A DNA stretch of 18,773 bases from Lawsonibacter sp. (GTDB lineage Bacteria > Bacillota > Clostridia > Oscillospirales > Oscillospiraceae). Under the pieces are notes generated by a model that saw only the letters and a list, made by a program, of their open reading frames with translations, had not been told where the DNA came from and did no database searches. This document shows positions 1 through 6,887 of the stretch, in pieces. Numbering within the stretch: position 1 is the first letter of the stretch; each line of letters begins with the position of its first letter. The stretch is from contig JAHHSC010000017.1 of the NCBI GenBank assembly GCA_020025455.1, forward strand, positions 1 to 18,773, given 5' to 3'. Made by a program: the position numbers and the translations under genes.

Positions 1-689
1 TCCGGGGTCAGACTAAAATCCGCCGGCCGTGGCTTCGGCGCATCTACCACGATCTCATTGCGGATGGTGCCATCCGTCAACAGGCAGATGCGGTCAGACA
101 GCAGCAGAGCCTCATCAATATCGTGGGTAATAAACAGGGTAGAAAGGCGAATCCGCTCCATCACGTCCAAATACCACCGATGGACCGAGGCCTTGGTCAG
201 GGTATCCAGCGCAGAGAACGGCTCATCCAGCAGTGCCACATTCTGCGAAAACAAATAGGTCCGCAGCAGGGCGGCACGCTGGCGCATCCCGCCGGACAGC
301 TGGGCAGGCCACAGCTTCTCCGTCCCCTCCAGGCCAAACGAGCCGAAGTGGGCGGCGGCCTCTCTTCTGGCCTCCCTCTTGTTCTCCCCACGGAGCACCA
401 GAGGCAGGGCCACATTGTCCAGAATGGTGCGGTAGGGCAGCAGCAGATCCTTTTGCAGCATATAGCTGATCTTGCCCGGCTTGCCCGTCACATCCTCTCC
501 ATCCAGCAGCACGCGGCCCTGGTCAGGCACCAGCAGTCCGGAGATCACGTTGAACAGCGTGGTCTTTCCGCCGCCGCTGACACCCAGCAAGCACACCAGC
601 TCCCCCTCCCGCAGAGTCACCGACACGTCCTTTAGGACGGGACGGCCGTCAAAGGAGACGCTGACGTGCTGTACCTCCAGCTTTTCCAT
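1..689 (-). CDS. thiZ: ABC transporter ATP-binding protein, ThiZ-like (partial)
   Basis: This is the ATPase that would power the thiamine-precursor importer encoded just upstream. It starts at an ATG at 689, one base after the TAA of the lipoprotein gene, so translation is probably coupled. The C-terminus runs off the window; 229 codons are visible with no stop. Visible motifs are Walker A GVSGGGKTT (residues 36-44), signature LSGGM (131-135), Walker B VALLDEP (151-157) and the switch histidine in FITHD (189). This order and spacing are typical of the nitrate/sulfonate/taurine (SsuB/TauB) type of ATPase, to which ThiZ belongs. The substrate assignment comes from the riboswitch and neighbours, not from this protein. 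The ATPase class is certain; the thiZ name is likely. Confidence 0.88.
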   Translation of the reverse strand, partial: MEKLEVQHVSVSFDGRPVLKDVSVTLREGELVCLLGVSGGGKTTLFNVISGLLVPDQGRVLLDGEDVTGKPGKISYMLQKDLLLPYRTILDNVALPLVLRGENKREARREAAAHFGSFGLEGTEKLWPAQLSGGMRQRAALLRTYLFSQNVALLDEPFSALDTLTKASVHRWYLDVMERIRLSTLFITHDIDEALLLSDRICLLTDGTIRNEIVVDAPKPRPADFSLTP

Positions 690-690
690 G

Positions 691-1740
691 TTAAGCCTGG
701 GGCAGGAAGTCGTTGGTGAACCCGGCGTTGGGGTCCACTTCGCGCTCCAGCAGCTTGTTCTCGTTGAGCCAGTTGAAGAAGCCGCTCCAGCGCTGAGGAT
801 CAAACTCGCCCCAGCGGGCAGCGTCAGAGATGTACTCCTTGGCCAGATACTTCTGAGAGGCCACCACCAGATCGGTGCTGTCCTTCAGCTCGGGGGCGTA
901 CTTGATGAGGATTTCAGCGGCACCCTCGGGATCAGCCGCGGCATCCTGATAGCCCTTGGACAGAGCGGCCATAAACGCCTTGGCCGTCTCGGGGTCGTTC
1001 TTCAGCAGATCGTTGTTGGCGATGACAACGGGGGTATAGAAGTCAAAGACCGGATCAATGTCGGCAAAGGCGAAGTAGTCGGTGTCCAGACCAGCAACCT
1101 CACAGGCGATGCCGGCCCAGCCGTAGAAGATCCAGATGGCATCCACGGACTTGCTCTCCAGGGCGGAGACCTCATCCGTGACGGTGGAGGGGATCATCTC
1201 GACCTGATTGAAGTCGCCGCCCTCGGCCTCCATGACGGCCTTAATGGTAGCCTGCTCCACGGGCAGATCCCAAGTGGCGTACTTGTGGCCCTCCAGACCC
1301 TTGGGCGTGTCCATCCCCTCGCCCTTTCTGGAGACAATGCCGGAGGTGTTGTGCTGGAGGATAGCGGCCACAGCGGTGACGCCCAGAGGGTCCTCACCGG
1401 TCAGAGCGGGGGCCAGAGAATCCTGGAAACTCACGCCAAACTGAGCGCGGCCGGAGGCCACCAGCACCTCAGCACCGTCCTCAGGGGGCTGGACCACCTC
1501 TACCTCAAGTCCGGCGTCCGTGAAATACCCCTTGTCCATTGCGACGTAGAGACCGGTGTGGTTGGTATTGGGTGCCCAGTCCAGCACGAACGTGACTTTC
1601 TTCTGCTCCTTGCCGTCCTGTGCAGAGCCCTCGCTCTTGCTGCTGCTGACCGCAGGGTCATCCTGCTTGCCGCAGGCAGCCAGAGACATAGTCAGGGTCA
1701 GGGCCAGCGCAGCGGCGGCCATACGTTTCCAAAGCTTCAT
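691..1740 (-). CDS. thiY: ABC transporter substrate-binding lipoprotein, NMT1/THI5-like (ThiY)
   Basis: This is a 349-aa extracellular solute-binding lipoprotein, probably for a pyrimidine precursor of thiamine (HMP or formylaminopyrimidine). A basic start (MKLWKR), a hydrophobic stretch and the lipobox SLAAC put the lipidated cysteine at residue 23. The mature protein begins with a Ser/Lys/Asp-rich linker. The motif WAPNTNHTGLYVAMDKGYF is characteristic of the NMT1/THI5-like family, in which ThiY binds pyrimidine moieties. The yeast-type CCCFC motif is absent, as is usual for bacterial importers. The start is an ATG preceded by TAAGGAGAG at good spacing, 12 bases after the permease stop. Membership of a riboswitch-controlled operon supports the substrate class, but the exact ligand is inferred. 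Confidence 0.9.
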   Translation of the reverse strand: MKLWKRMAAAALALTLTMSLAACGKQDDPAVSSSKSEGSAQDGKEQKKVTFVLDWAPNTNHTGLYVAMDKGYFTDAGLEVEVVQPPEDGAEVLVASGRAQFGVSFQDSLAPALTGEDPLGVTAVAAILQHNTSGIVSRKGEGMDTPKGLEGHKYATWDLPVEQATIKAVMEAEGGDFNQVEMIPSTVTDEVSALESKSVDAIWIFYGWAGIACEVAGLDTDYFAFADIDPVFDFYTPVVIANNDLLKNDPETAKAFMAALSKGYQDAAADPEGAAEILIKYAPELKDSTDLVVASQKYLAKEYISDAARWGEFDPQRWSGFFNWLNENKLLEREVDPNAGFTNDFLPQA

Positions 1741-1752
1741 GTTATACTCTCC

Positions 1753-2541
1753 TTATTTTTCTTTTTGTGTCTTATCCTGGATATGCCGGTACGGCATACA
1801 CTTTCGCTCCGCCAGGTCCACCAGAGCCATGAGTATCAGCGACACTGCGGAGATGAGGAAGATCACCGCGAACATCTTATCGAACGCAAATGCCTTCTTC
1901 ACTCTTGTCATGTAGACACCCAGGCCGCTGAAGCCGCCCAGCCACTCGCTGATCACCGCTCCCACCACCGAGTAGGCGGCGGCAATGCGGAGCCCGGAGA
2001 AAAACTGGGGCAGCGCCCAGGGACACTTCAGGTGTCGGAAAATCTGCCAGCGGCTGGCACCCATGGACTGGAGCAGGCCGATCTCGTCCTTGTCCACCGC
2101 CTTGAACCCGTCCAGCAGACCCACGGTCACCGGGAAGAAGGTAGCCAGCACAATGAGGACCACCTTGGGGGTCATCTCATAGCCGAACCACAGCACCAAC
2201 AGGGGCGCGATGGCTACGGTTGGGATGGTCTGCGTGATGATCAGGATGGGATAGACCGCCTTATAGAGCACATCGAAGGCGTCCATAAGCACTGCAAAGA
2301 CAAACCCAATGCTGACCCCCAGGAACAGGCCGATAAACGCCTCCTGCAAGGTCACCAGCAGGTGTCCCCACAGCGTCGGCAGCTCCCTGACAAAGACCAT
2401 TGCCACGTCCACCGGGGAGGGCAGCATATACTTTGGCACCCAACCCATGACTGAGACCAGCTGCCAGACGGTCAGCAGAAGCGCCACAGCCACCACGGCA
2501 GGCAGCTTACTGCTGGTGGTGCTTCGTAACTTTCTTATCAA
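1753..2541 (-). CDS. thiX: ABC transporter permease, ThiX-like
   Basis: This 262-aa integral membrane protein belongs to the binding-protein-dependent transport permease family (SsuC/TauC type). Several hydrophobic segments are visible, the first at about residues 15-34. A typical EAA loop follows near residues 145-165 (EIGLLQSMGASRWQIFRHL), where the ATPase would dock. The likely start is a TTG at 2541: GAAGGAGAG lies about 10 bases upstream, and there is no in-frame ATG before the first membrane helix. The gene overlaps the end of the thiamine-binding protein gene by 35 bases in another frame, so the two are probably translationally coupled. A single permease gene suggests a homodimeric channel. 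The family is clear; the thiamine-precursor role comes from context. Confidence 0.87.
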   Translation of the reverse strand: MIRKLRSTTSSKLPAVVAVALLLTVWQLVSVMGWVPKYMLPSPVDVAMVFVRELPTLWGHLLVTLQEAFIGLFLGVSIGFVFAVLMDAFDVLYKAVYPILIITQTIPTVAIAPLLVLWFGYEMTPKVVLIVLATFFPVTVGLLDGFKAVDKDEIGLLQSMGASRWQIFRHLKCPWALPQFFSGLRIAAAYSVVGAVISEWLGGFSGLGVYMTRVKKAFAFDKMFAVIFLISAVSLILMALVDLAERKCMPYRHIQDKTQKEK

Positions 2542-2809
2542 TGGTCAGGATCTCTCCTTCCGGCTCGTAGACCACCTTGATGTAGGCAGCCACCTTGGGT
2601 GCGCCGGCACGGATGGCCACGTGCTGACATTCCTTCACGATGTCCATAAGCTGGTCATAGTCCTCGCCCTCGATGGTGGTCTCAAAGGGGCCTACATAGT
2701 AGTTCAGGCCGGTGCTTTTGATGTAGTCGATGACCTCGTCTACCATAGCCACCAACTCATCATCGTTCTTGGCCGCAGGCAGGGTCTGGATGGCAACGCT
2801 TGCTTTCAT
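2507..2809 (-). CDS. Thiamine-binding protein, MTH1187/UPF0045 family
   Basis: This 100-aa protein resembles the MTH1187/YkoF-like thiamine-binding family (Pfam Thiamine_BP), small ferredoxin-like proteins that bind thiamine or its pyrimidine part. Supporting features are the start MKASVAIQTLP, the segment YYVGPFETTIEGEDYDQLMDI and the length of about 100 aa. There is no signal peptide, so it is probably cytoplasmic, and it may buffer or sense imported ligand. The ATG at 2809 has a strong AAGGAGG seven bases upstream. It is the first gene after the TPP riboswitch terminator and overlaps the permease gene. Its position as promoter-proximal gene of the importer operon is common in Firmicutes. 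The family call is confident; the in vivo role is not established from sequence. Confidence 0.85.
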   Translation of the reverse strand: MKASVAIQTLPAAKNDDELVAMVDEVIDYIKSTGLNYYVGPFETTIEGEDYDQLMDIVKECQHVAIRAGAPKVAAYIKVVYEPEGEILTIDKKVTKHHQQ

Positions 2810-2839
2810 ACTGATTCCTCCTTAAGATTCCGTGAATAC

Positions 2840-2869
2840 AAAAACCCTGTCCGGCAATGCCAGACAGGG
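2840..2869 (-). terminator. Intrinsic terminator of the TPP riboswitch expression platform
   Basis: The minus-strand RNA has the arms CCCUGUCUGGC and GCCGGACAGGG around a short AUU loop (2845-2869), followed by UUUUU. It lies between the TPP aptamer and the first gene of the operon. That is the arrangement of a transcription-terminating OFF switch. Its 5' arm and loop are also complementary to the aptamer (see the riboswitch entry). Confidence 0.88.
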
Positions 2870-2885
2870 CGCAATCCCACGCAAA

Positions 2886-2984
2886 ACGCGGCACATGTGC
2901 TACCTACGCTGGCATTACCCAGATCAGGTGAAAGGGTCACAGGTCTACCTGTTTCTCAGCCCATCCAGTTGAGCTCCCCTGTTT
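2886..2984 (-). promoter_or_regulatory. TPP (thi-box) riboswitch
   Basis: The minus-strand RNA carries the conserved thi-box elements in order: GGGGAGC (near 2975), CUGAGA (2954-2959), ACCUGAUCUGG (2919-2929) and UAAUGCCAGCGUAGG (2903-2917). A P3-type pairing (GCUC with GGGC) and a short variable helix (ACAGGU-AG-ACCUGU) are visible. It binds thiamine pyrophosphate and should switch off the downstream operon when TPP is high. I could not find a good closing P1 helix; the flank before GGGGAGC is A-rich. The aptamer segment at 2909-2919 can form 11 continuous pairs with the terminator 5' arm at 2853-2863, a plausible antiterminator. Confidence 0.95.
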
Positions 2985-2997
2985 TTTATTCTACATT

Positions 2998-3026
2998 GTT
3001 ATACCGCAATTTATCTGATTTGTCAA
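2998..3026 (-). promoter_or_regulatory. SigA-type promoter for the thiamine transport operon
   Basis: On the minus strand there is a perfect -35 TTGACA (3021-3026), a 17-bp spacer and a -10 TATAAC (2998-3003). Transcription should start near 2991, just before the TPP aptamer. The near-consensus elements suggest strong basal expression, with control left to the riboswitch. Confidence 0.85.
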
Positions 3027-3043
3027 CACTCCCCGCCAGACAC

Positions 3044-3075
3044 AAAAAAACGGGCCGCCCCAAAAGGGCGGCCCG
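3044..3075 (-). terminator. Rho-independent terminator after the CD1247-like gene
   Basis: A 10-bp GC-only stem (CGGGCCGCCC with GGGCGGCCCG) encloses a short U-rich loop at 3051-3075. On the minus strand it is followed by seven Ts (3044-3050). It sits 27 bases after the stop of the gene at 3102 and separates the efp cluster from the thiamine operon promoter. Confidence 0.93.
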
Positions 3076-3101
3076 AAACCGTCTGGTTTTGTTTGGAGGT
3101 G

Positions 3102-3521
3102 TTACTCCTCGTCCGCGCTGACCTCGTCGTCGCTCAGGTCGAGCGCATACTTGGTCTCGCAGTTGGGACAGACCACATAGCCCCGGGACAGGTCATCCTC
3201 GTCAATCACGAGGGGCTCCTCACAGTTGGGGCACTCAACCTCGAACCAGTCATCGTCGTAGTCCTCGTCGTCCTCGCAGTCACACTCATCCTCGTCCTCG
3301 TCGTAGACCAGGTCCTCCACGTCCTCCAGGTCGTCAGAGAGCGCGTCAATCTCCTCGCCCAGAGCCAGGGCGTTCTCCTCCAGGTCCTCCAGAGAGAGAC
3401 CCACTTCCTCCAGAATGCCGATCATCACAGAGATCAGCTTTCCCTCTTTGGACTTCTCGGTATCCAGACCCAGACCCTCTGCCAGGCCCTTGAGATAGGC
3501 AACTTTTTCAGAAATCGTCAT
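3102..3521 (-). CDS. CD1247 N-terminal domain-like zinc-ribbon protein
   Basis: This 139-aa acidic protein begins with the helical segment SEKVAYLKGLAEGLGLD, which I recognise from clostridial proteins annotated as containing the CD1247 N-terminal domain. Residues about 60-92 are almost entirely Asp/Glu. The C-terminal part has two CPNC knuckles (Cys97, 100, 118, 121), a likely zinc ribbon, and ends in another acidic tail. The biochemical function of the family is unknown. It follows efp by about 110 bases on the same strand and is closed by a strong terminator, so it is probably co-transcribed with efp. The ATG at 3521 has a modest AAAGGGAA upstream. The family call is fairly sure; no function is claimed. 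Confidence 0.8.
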   Translation of the reverse strand: MTISEKVAYLKGLAEGLGLDTEKSKEGKLISVMIGILEEVGLSLEDLEENALALGEEIDALSDDLEDVEDLVYDEDEDECDCEDDEDYDDDWFEVECPNCEEPLVIDEDDLSRGYVVCPNCETKYALDLSDDEVSADEE

Positions 3522-3630
3522 AACTGTGTTCCCTTTCTGAGGTCACGCCTCATCGCGTTTGACGCGCTGCGGTCAGGTCACCCCGCCGCCCCGTCATAGT
3601 CAATCATGTTGCTGCGATGCAACGGGCAAA

Positions 3631-4200
3631 TTAGCCCTTGCAGCGCTCCAGATACTCGCCGGTACGGGTATCAATCTTGATCTTGTCGCCGGGGTTGATG
3701 AACAGGGGGACCTTGATCTCAGTGCCGGTCTCCAGGGTGGCGGGCTTGGTCACGTTGGTGGCGGTGTCGCCCTTGAAGCCGGGGTCGGTCTCGGTGACCT
3801 CCAGGTCCACGAAGTTGGGGGCCTCAACGCCAAAGACGCTGCCCTTGTAGGACATGATCTTGCAGGTCATGTTCTCCTTGACAAAGCGGAAGGCATCGCC
3901 CAGAAGGTCCTTGCCGATGGGCAGCATATCGTAGGTCTCCATATCCATGAAGTAGTACAGGTCACCGTCGTTGTAGCTGTACTCCATGTCCTTGCGCTCA
4001 ACAAAAGCCTGCTCAAACTTGGCGGTGGGGTTGAAGGAGGTCTCGGTCACACCGCCGGTGATGATGTTCTTCATCTTGGTGCGGACAAAAGCGGCACCCT
4101 TACCGGGCTTAACGTGCTGGAACTCGACGACCTGCATGACCTTACCGTCCATCTCAAAGGTCACGCCGTTGCGGAAATCGCTGGCGGAAATCATTGCCAT
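3631..4200 (-). CDS. efp: Translation elongation factor P
   Basis: EF-P enters the ribosomal E site and relieves stalling at polyproline stretches. The protein is 189 aa with the three-domain pattern of the family, and the N-terminal domain carries the KPGKG loop. I place the start at the ATG at 4200 (MAMISASDF): GGAGG lies nine bases upstream, whereas the first in-frame ATG at 4209 touches GGAGG with no spacing. With this start the loop-tip lysine is residue 34, matching Escherichia coli Lys34. The C-terminus has the expected KVPLFINPGDKIKIDTRTGEY signature. No lysine-modifying enzyme is visible in the window. It has its own promoter, but read-through from the peptidase gene is possible. Confidence 0.97.
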   Translation of the reverse strand: MAMISASDFRNGVTFEMDGKVMQVVEFQHVKPGKGAAFVRTKMKNIITGGVTETSFNPTAKFEQAFVERKDMEYSYNDGDLYYFMDMETYDMLPIGKDLLGDAFRFVKENMTCKIMSYKGSVFGVEAPNFVDLEVTETDPGFKGDTATNVTKPATLETGTEIKVPLFINPGDKIKIDTRTGEYLERCKG

Positions 4201-4237
4201 TGGAATCATCCTCCATTATATACAGATTAGCTAATTT

Positions 4238-4266
4238 ATTTTACCCCATTTCACCGTATTTGACAA
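4238..4266 (-). promoter_or_regulatory. SigA-type promoter for efp
   Basis: On the minus strand there is a -35 TTGTCA (4261-4266), a 17-bp spacer and a -10 TAAAAT (4238-4243). The predicted start near 4231 gives a leader of about 30 bases before the efp ATG at 4200. It lies wholly in the 120-bp gap after the aminopeptidase gene. Confidence 0.75.
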
Positions 4267-4320
4267 GGGGTTTCCTTGCAATTGCAGGGCAGAATGGGAG
4301 TTTTTTCTGGTTTTCAGCCC

Positions 4321-5385
4321 TTACAGGACAATCAGATCCTTGGGGGATCGGGTTATGTCCTCACAGCCGCCCTCCCGGAGCACCAGCACATCCTCGATGC
4401 GGACCCCGAACTTTCCAGGGATATAGATGCCAGGTTCTGCGGACACAACCGCGCCTGCGGGCAGCTCCCGGTCCTCGTTGGGGCTGGCGTTGGGGCCTTC
4501 GTGGATATCCAGACCCAGAGAGTGGCCGAAGCTGTGGCTGAAATACTCTCCATAGCCCGCGTCCACAATGACCTGGCGGGCAGCCTGGTCCACCTCACGC
4601 CCGGTGACACCGGCGCGGGCAGCATTGATGCCCGCCTTCTGGGCCGCCAGTACAATCTGGTAGACCCGCTCCATCTCCTCGCTGGGCTCCCCAAGCGCCA
4701 CGGTGCGGGTCATGTCAGAGCAGTACCCCTCCACCCGGCAGCCGAAGTCCATCGTAATGAACATACCGTGCTCAACGGTGCGGTCACCCGGAACTGCGTG
4801 GGGCCGGGACCCGCTGGGCCCTGCGGCCACGATTGGGTCGAACGACACCTGCTCACCACCCCGGCGAAGCAGCTCGTAGACGATGCGGGCGGCAATCTCC
4901 CGTTCGGTCATACCGGGGCGGATATAGCTCAAAATGGCACGGAAGGTCTCGTCGGTGATGCGCTGGGCCTTCTCCATCACAGCCAGCTCATCGGCGTCCT
5001 TGGAGGCCCGCAGCTCATCCAGCAGGGGCTGGGCCGGTGTCAGGATACAGGGCAGCTCCTGGGCATAGCGGCGGTGCTCCTCCACCGTCATGGTGCCGCT
5101 TTCAAACCCCACATTGTTGAGCTTCCGCTCCTCAATAAAGGCGCGGGCGAGAGCCGCATGGCCGCTGCTCTGCCCAACGAGGGTAGGCTCCACACCCTGG
5201 ATCTGCTCCCGCGCGGCCTCGATATACCGGCCGTCCGTGGTGTAGTGGCAGCCGCTGGCGGTGACCAGCAGCAGGCCCTCGCCGTGGAAGCCCAGGGCGT
5301 AGCGCTCCCCCGCCTCACTGGTAATGAGCATGGCGTCCAGGCCGTACTCCGGCAGCTTTTCTGCGATTTGCGTTAGATGGTTCAT
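4321..5385 (-). CDS. M24 family Xaa-Pro aminopeptidase
   Basis: This 354-aa cytoplasmic metallopeptidase is predicted to remove N-terminal residues preceding proline. It has a creatinase-type N-terminal domain (about residues 1-125) and a pita-bread catalytic domain. The five metal ligands are all present: Asp213, Asp224, His288 in GHSLGLDIHE, Glu317 in SAEPGIY and Glu331 in RIEDVL. Length and ligand order match the short Firmicutes PepP/PepQ-like enzymes; sequence alone does not separate aminopeptidase P from prolidase. The ATG at 5385 is preceded by AAAAGGAG at nine bases, 15 bases after the upstream stop, indicating an operon. A Pro-specific peptidase next to efp is a common pairing in Firmicutes. 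Confidence 0.9.
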   Translation of the reverse strand: MNHLTQIAEKLPEYGLDAMLITSEAGERYALGFHGEGLLLVTASGCHYTTDGRYIEAAREQIQGVEPTLVGQSSGHAALARAFIEERKLNNVGFESGTMTVEEHRRYAQELPCILTPAQPLLDELRASKDADELAVMEKAQRITDETFRAILSYIRPGMTEREIAARIVYELLRRGGEQVSFDPIVAAGPSGSRPHAVPGDRTVEHGMFITMDFGCRVEGYCSDMTRTVALGEPSEEMERVYQIVLAAQKAGINAARAGVTGREVDQAARQVIVDAGYGEYFSHSFGHSLGLDIHEGPNASPNEDRELPAGAVVSAEPGIYIPGKFGVRIEDVLVLREGGCEDITRSPKDLIVL

Positions 5386-5400
5386 TGGGTATTGCTCCTT

Positions 5401-6267
5401 TTAGTCGTGGGAATCCAAAAATTCCCGGTAGATTTTCTTCATGGTCAGGGCGTCCTCCGCCTGGGTGCCCGCACTCTCGCAAATGAACGTGGGGGACCAG
5501 CCGCGCTTGGCCACCTGAGCGGCCAGCGGGGTCCAATCAGGACCAAAGCCGTCGTCGTCTGCAAAGGTGCGGTGGCATTTCTCGCCCCCATTCAGAGTGA
5601 ATTGGATGTGGGAGAAGTGGCTGTGGAACCGGGATGCCCGCTCTGCTCCCAGGATCTCCTCGACCCGGTCCAGCATCTTTTCGCAGGCCTCCTCCCCCTC
5701 CAGCGCGCCCAGGGAGCGGGCATAGAGGTGTCCGAAATCGATGCAGGGGATGAGCCGCGGATCCAGCGTGCACAGCTCCAGCACCTCGTCCAAATCGCCC
5801 AGCTGGTTGATCTTGCCCATGGTCTCCGGACACAGGGTGATGTGGGAAAAGCCCTGGTCGTCGCAGGCTGCGATGACCTCCCGCAGCGATTTTAGGGCAA
5901 TCTCCTGGGCCTCCCGGCGGGAGCGCTTCATCAAAGCGCCGGAGTGGATGACCACCCGCTCCGCCCCCATCCAGCTTGCAGCCAGACAAGCGGAGGTGAT
6001 ATAGCCGATGGTCTTTTGCAGACTTTCCGGGTCGGGGTTAGCCAGGTTTATGAAGTAGGGGGCGTGAAGCGACAATCGCACGCCCGCTTCCAGGGCCTTT
6101 TGCCCCAGCTTCCGGGCCGTCTCCTCCCCCACATGAACCCCTTTGCCGCACTGGTACTCGTAGCAGTCCAAACCCTGCTCCCTAATCCATTCTGGGGCAG
6201 CCAGAGAGGATTTATACTTTTTAGAAAAAGAGTCGGAATTTCCGGCCGGTCCAAAGCAGGCACTCAC
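5401..6267 (-). CDS. Endonuclease IV-like AP endonuclease family 2 (TIM barrel) protein
   Basis: This 288-aa protein matches the endonuclease IV fold, which cleaves DNA at abasic sites with a three-zinc centre. Most zinc ligands line up with E. coli Nfo: His68, His108, Glu148, Asp177, His180, His220, His232 and Glu264. The position of Nfo Asp229 (in the DRH motif) is Lys230 here, in the sequence GGEKCH, so one zinc ligand is missing or replaced. I remember similar GEK-x-H proteins from other Firmicutes and archaea, so this may be a known subfamily. The GTG start at 6267 overlaps the yqeG stop by four bases (GTGA) and has GAGGAGG eight bases upstream. The fold is confident; AP endonuclease activity is inferred. 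Confidence 0.82.
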   Translation of the reverse strand: MSACFGPAGNSDSFSKKYKSSLAAPEWIREQGLDCYEYQCGKGVHVGEETARKLGQKALEAGVRLSLHAPYFINLANPDPESLQKTIGYITSACLAASWMGAERVVIHSGALMKRSRREAQEIALKSLREVIAACDDQGFSHITLCPETMGKINQLGDLDEVLELCTLDPRLIPCIDFGHLYARSLGALEGEEACEKMLDRVEEILGAERASRFHSHFSHIQFTLNGGEKCHRTFADDDGFGPDWTPLAAQVAKRGWSPTFICESAGTQAEDALTMKKIYREFLDSHD

Positions 6268-6770
6268 AGGAAGGGCCTCCTCTTCCCCAGCAGGCGGAAG
6301 GGGGTCTCGCCCCAGTACCGCAGGTAGCGGCCCGGGTTGCCCGCCAGTCGGATCGGCTCCACCAGCAGCGGGGTGACCCCTGCCAGGTTGGCACCCAGCG
6401 TATCGGTGAAGATCTGGTCGCCCACCATCACCGTCTCCTCCGGTTTGCAGCCCATCCGCTTCATGGCGCGGTAGTAGCCATCCGGCTTGGGTTTGCCGGA
6501 GTGGCCCTGGAACGGGATGCCCAGCGTTTGGGCAAAGTGGCTGGCCCGGGTGGGCTTGCGGCTGTTGGAGAGCAGGAACAGCTTGATGCCCGCCTCCTCC
6601 AGCGCCGTTTTCCAGGCCACGATCTCAGGGGTAGCCTCGGGCACACCGTAGGCCACCAGGGTGTTGTCCAGATCGGCCAGCACCAGACGGATTCCCCGCT
6701 CTGCCAGGGCCTTCGGTTCAATTTTGGTCACCGCCGGGTAGACGCCCCGGGGAATGAGAGAAACAGGCAC
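6264..6770 (-). CDS. yqeG: YqeG family HAD-superfamily (subclass IIIA) phosphatase
   Basis: This 168-aa predicted phosphatase has all HAD motifs: motif I DLDNT (Asp33 nucleophile, Asp35), motif II LLSNS (about 66-70), the motif III lysine in GKPKPD (Lys93) and motif IV GDQIFTD (Asp118). The opening IPRGVYPAV and the length agree with the YqeG family, whose natural substrate I do not know. The GTG at 6770 is chosen because AAGGAGG lies seven bases upstream; the longer frame starting at 6812 has no ribosome binding site. It is the first gene of a leftward cluster with the endonuclease IV-like and aminopeptidase genes, and a promoter is visible upstream. Confidence 0.9.
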   Translation of the reverse strand: MPVSLIPRGVYPAVTKIEPKALAERGIRLVLADLDNTLVAYGVPEATPEIVAWKTALEEAGIKLFLLSNSRKPTRASHFAQTLGIPFQGHSGKPKPDGYYRAMKRMGCKPEETVMVGDQIFTDTLGANLAGVTPLLVEPIRLAGNPGRYLRYWGETPFRLLGKRRPFL

Positions 6771-6835
6771 GGCGTGTCCTCCTTTTTGTTCTGAATCGTC
6801 TTGCCCCCACATAGGTTAAGGGCAAAGGAAAAAAT

Positions 6836-6864
6836 TTGTGCTTGCAAGTATATCACACTATGCA
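6836..6864 (+). promoter_or_regulatory. Weak candidate promoter for the rightward gene pair
   Basis: The best plus-strand candidate is TTGTGC (6836-6841), a 17-bp spacer and TATGCA (6859-6864). The -10 is poor. It would face and overlap the yqeG promoter. I list it only because no better plus-strand promoter is visible between 6771 and 6887. Confidence 0.2.
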
Positions 6865-6875
6865 GAATCCGACAA
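6847..6875 (-). promoter_or_regulatory. SigA-type promoter for the yqeG cluster
   Basis: On the minus strand there is a -35 TTGTCG (6870-6875), a 17-bp spacer and a -10 TATACT (6847-6852), with TGA before the -10 giving an extended -10. The predicted start is near 6840, about 70 bases before the yqeG start codon. The -35 overlaps the leader and ribosome binding site region of the divergent gene at 6888. Confidence 0.65.
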
Positions 6876-6887
6876 GGGGGACCAGAC

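Noticed and set aside
472..2454. Long plus-strand open frame (660 codons)
   Set aside because: It is antisense to well-supported thiY and thiX genes. Its translation has no recognisable family, and such open shadows are common in GC-rich DNA.
2891..2900. Ten-base palindrome GCACATGTGC after the TPP aptamer
   Set aside because: Too short to call a protein-binding site. It probably forms part of the linker structure in the riboswitch expression platform.
3522..3630. Several short hairpins between efp and the CD1247-like gene
   Set aside because: Stems of only four or five pairs and no T run; no promoter or terminator could be supported.
4215..4220. A TATAAT hexamer just before efp
   Set aside because: It would start transcription inside or after the ribosome binding site and has no -35 at proper distance; the promoter at 4238-4266 is better.
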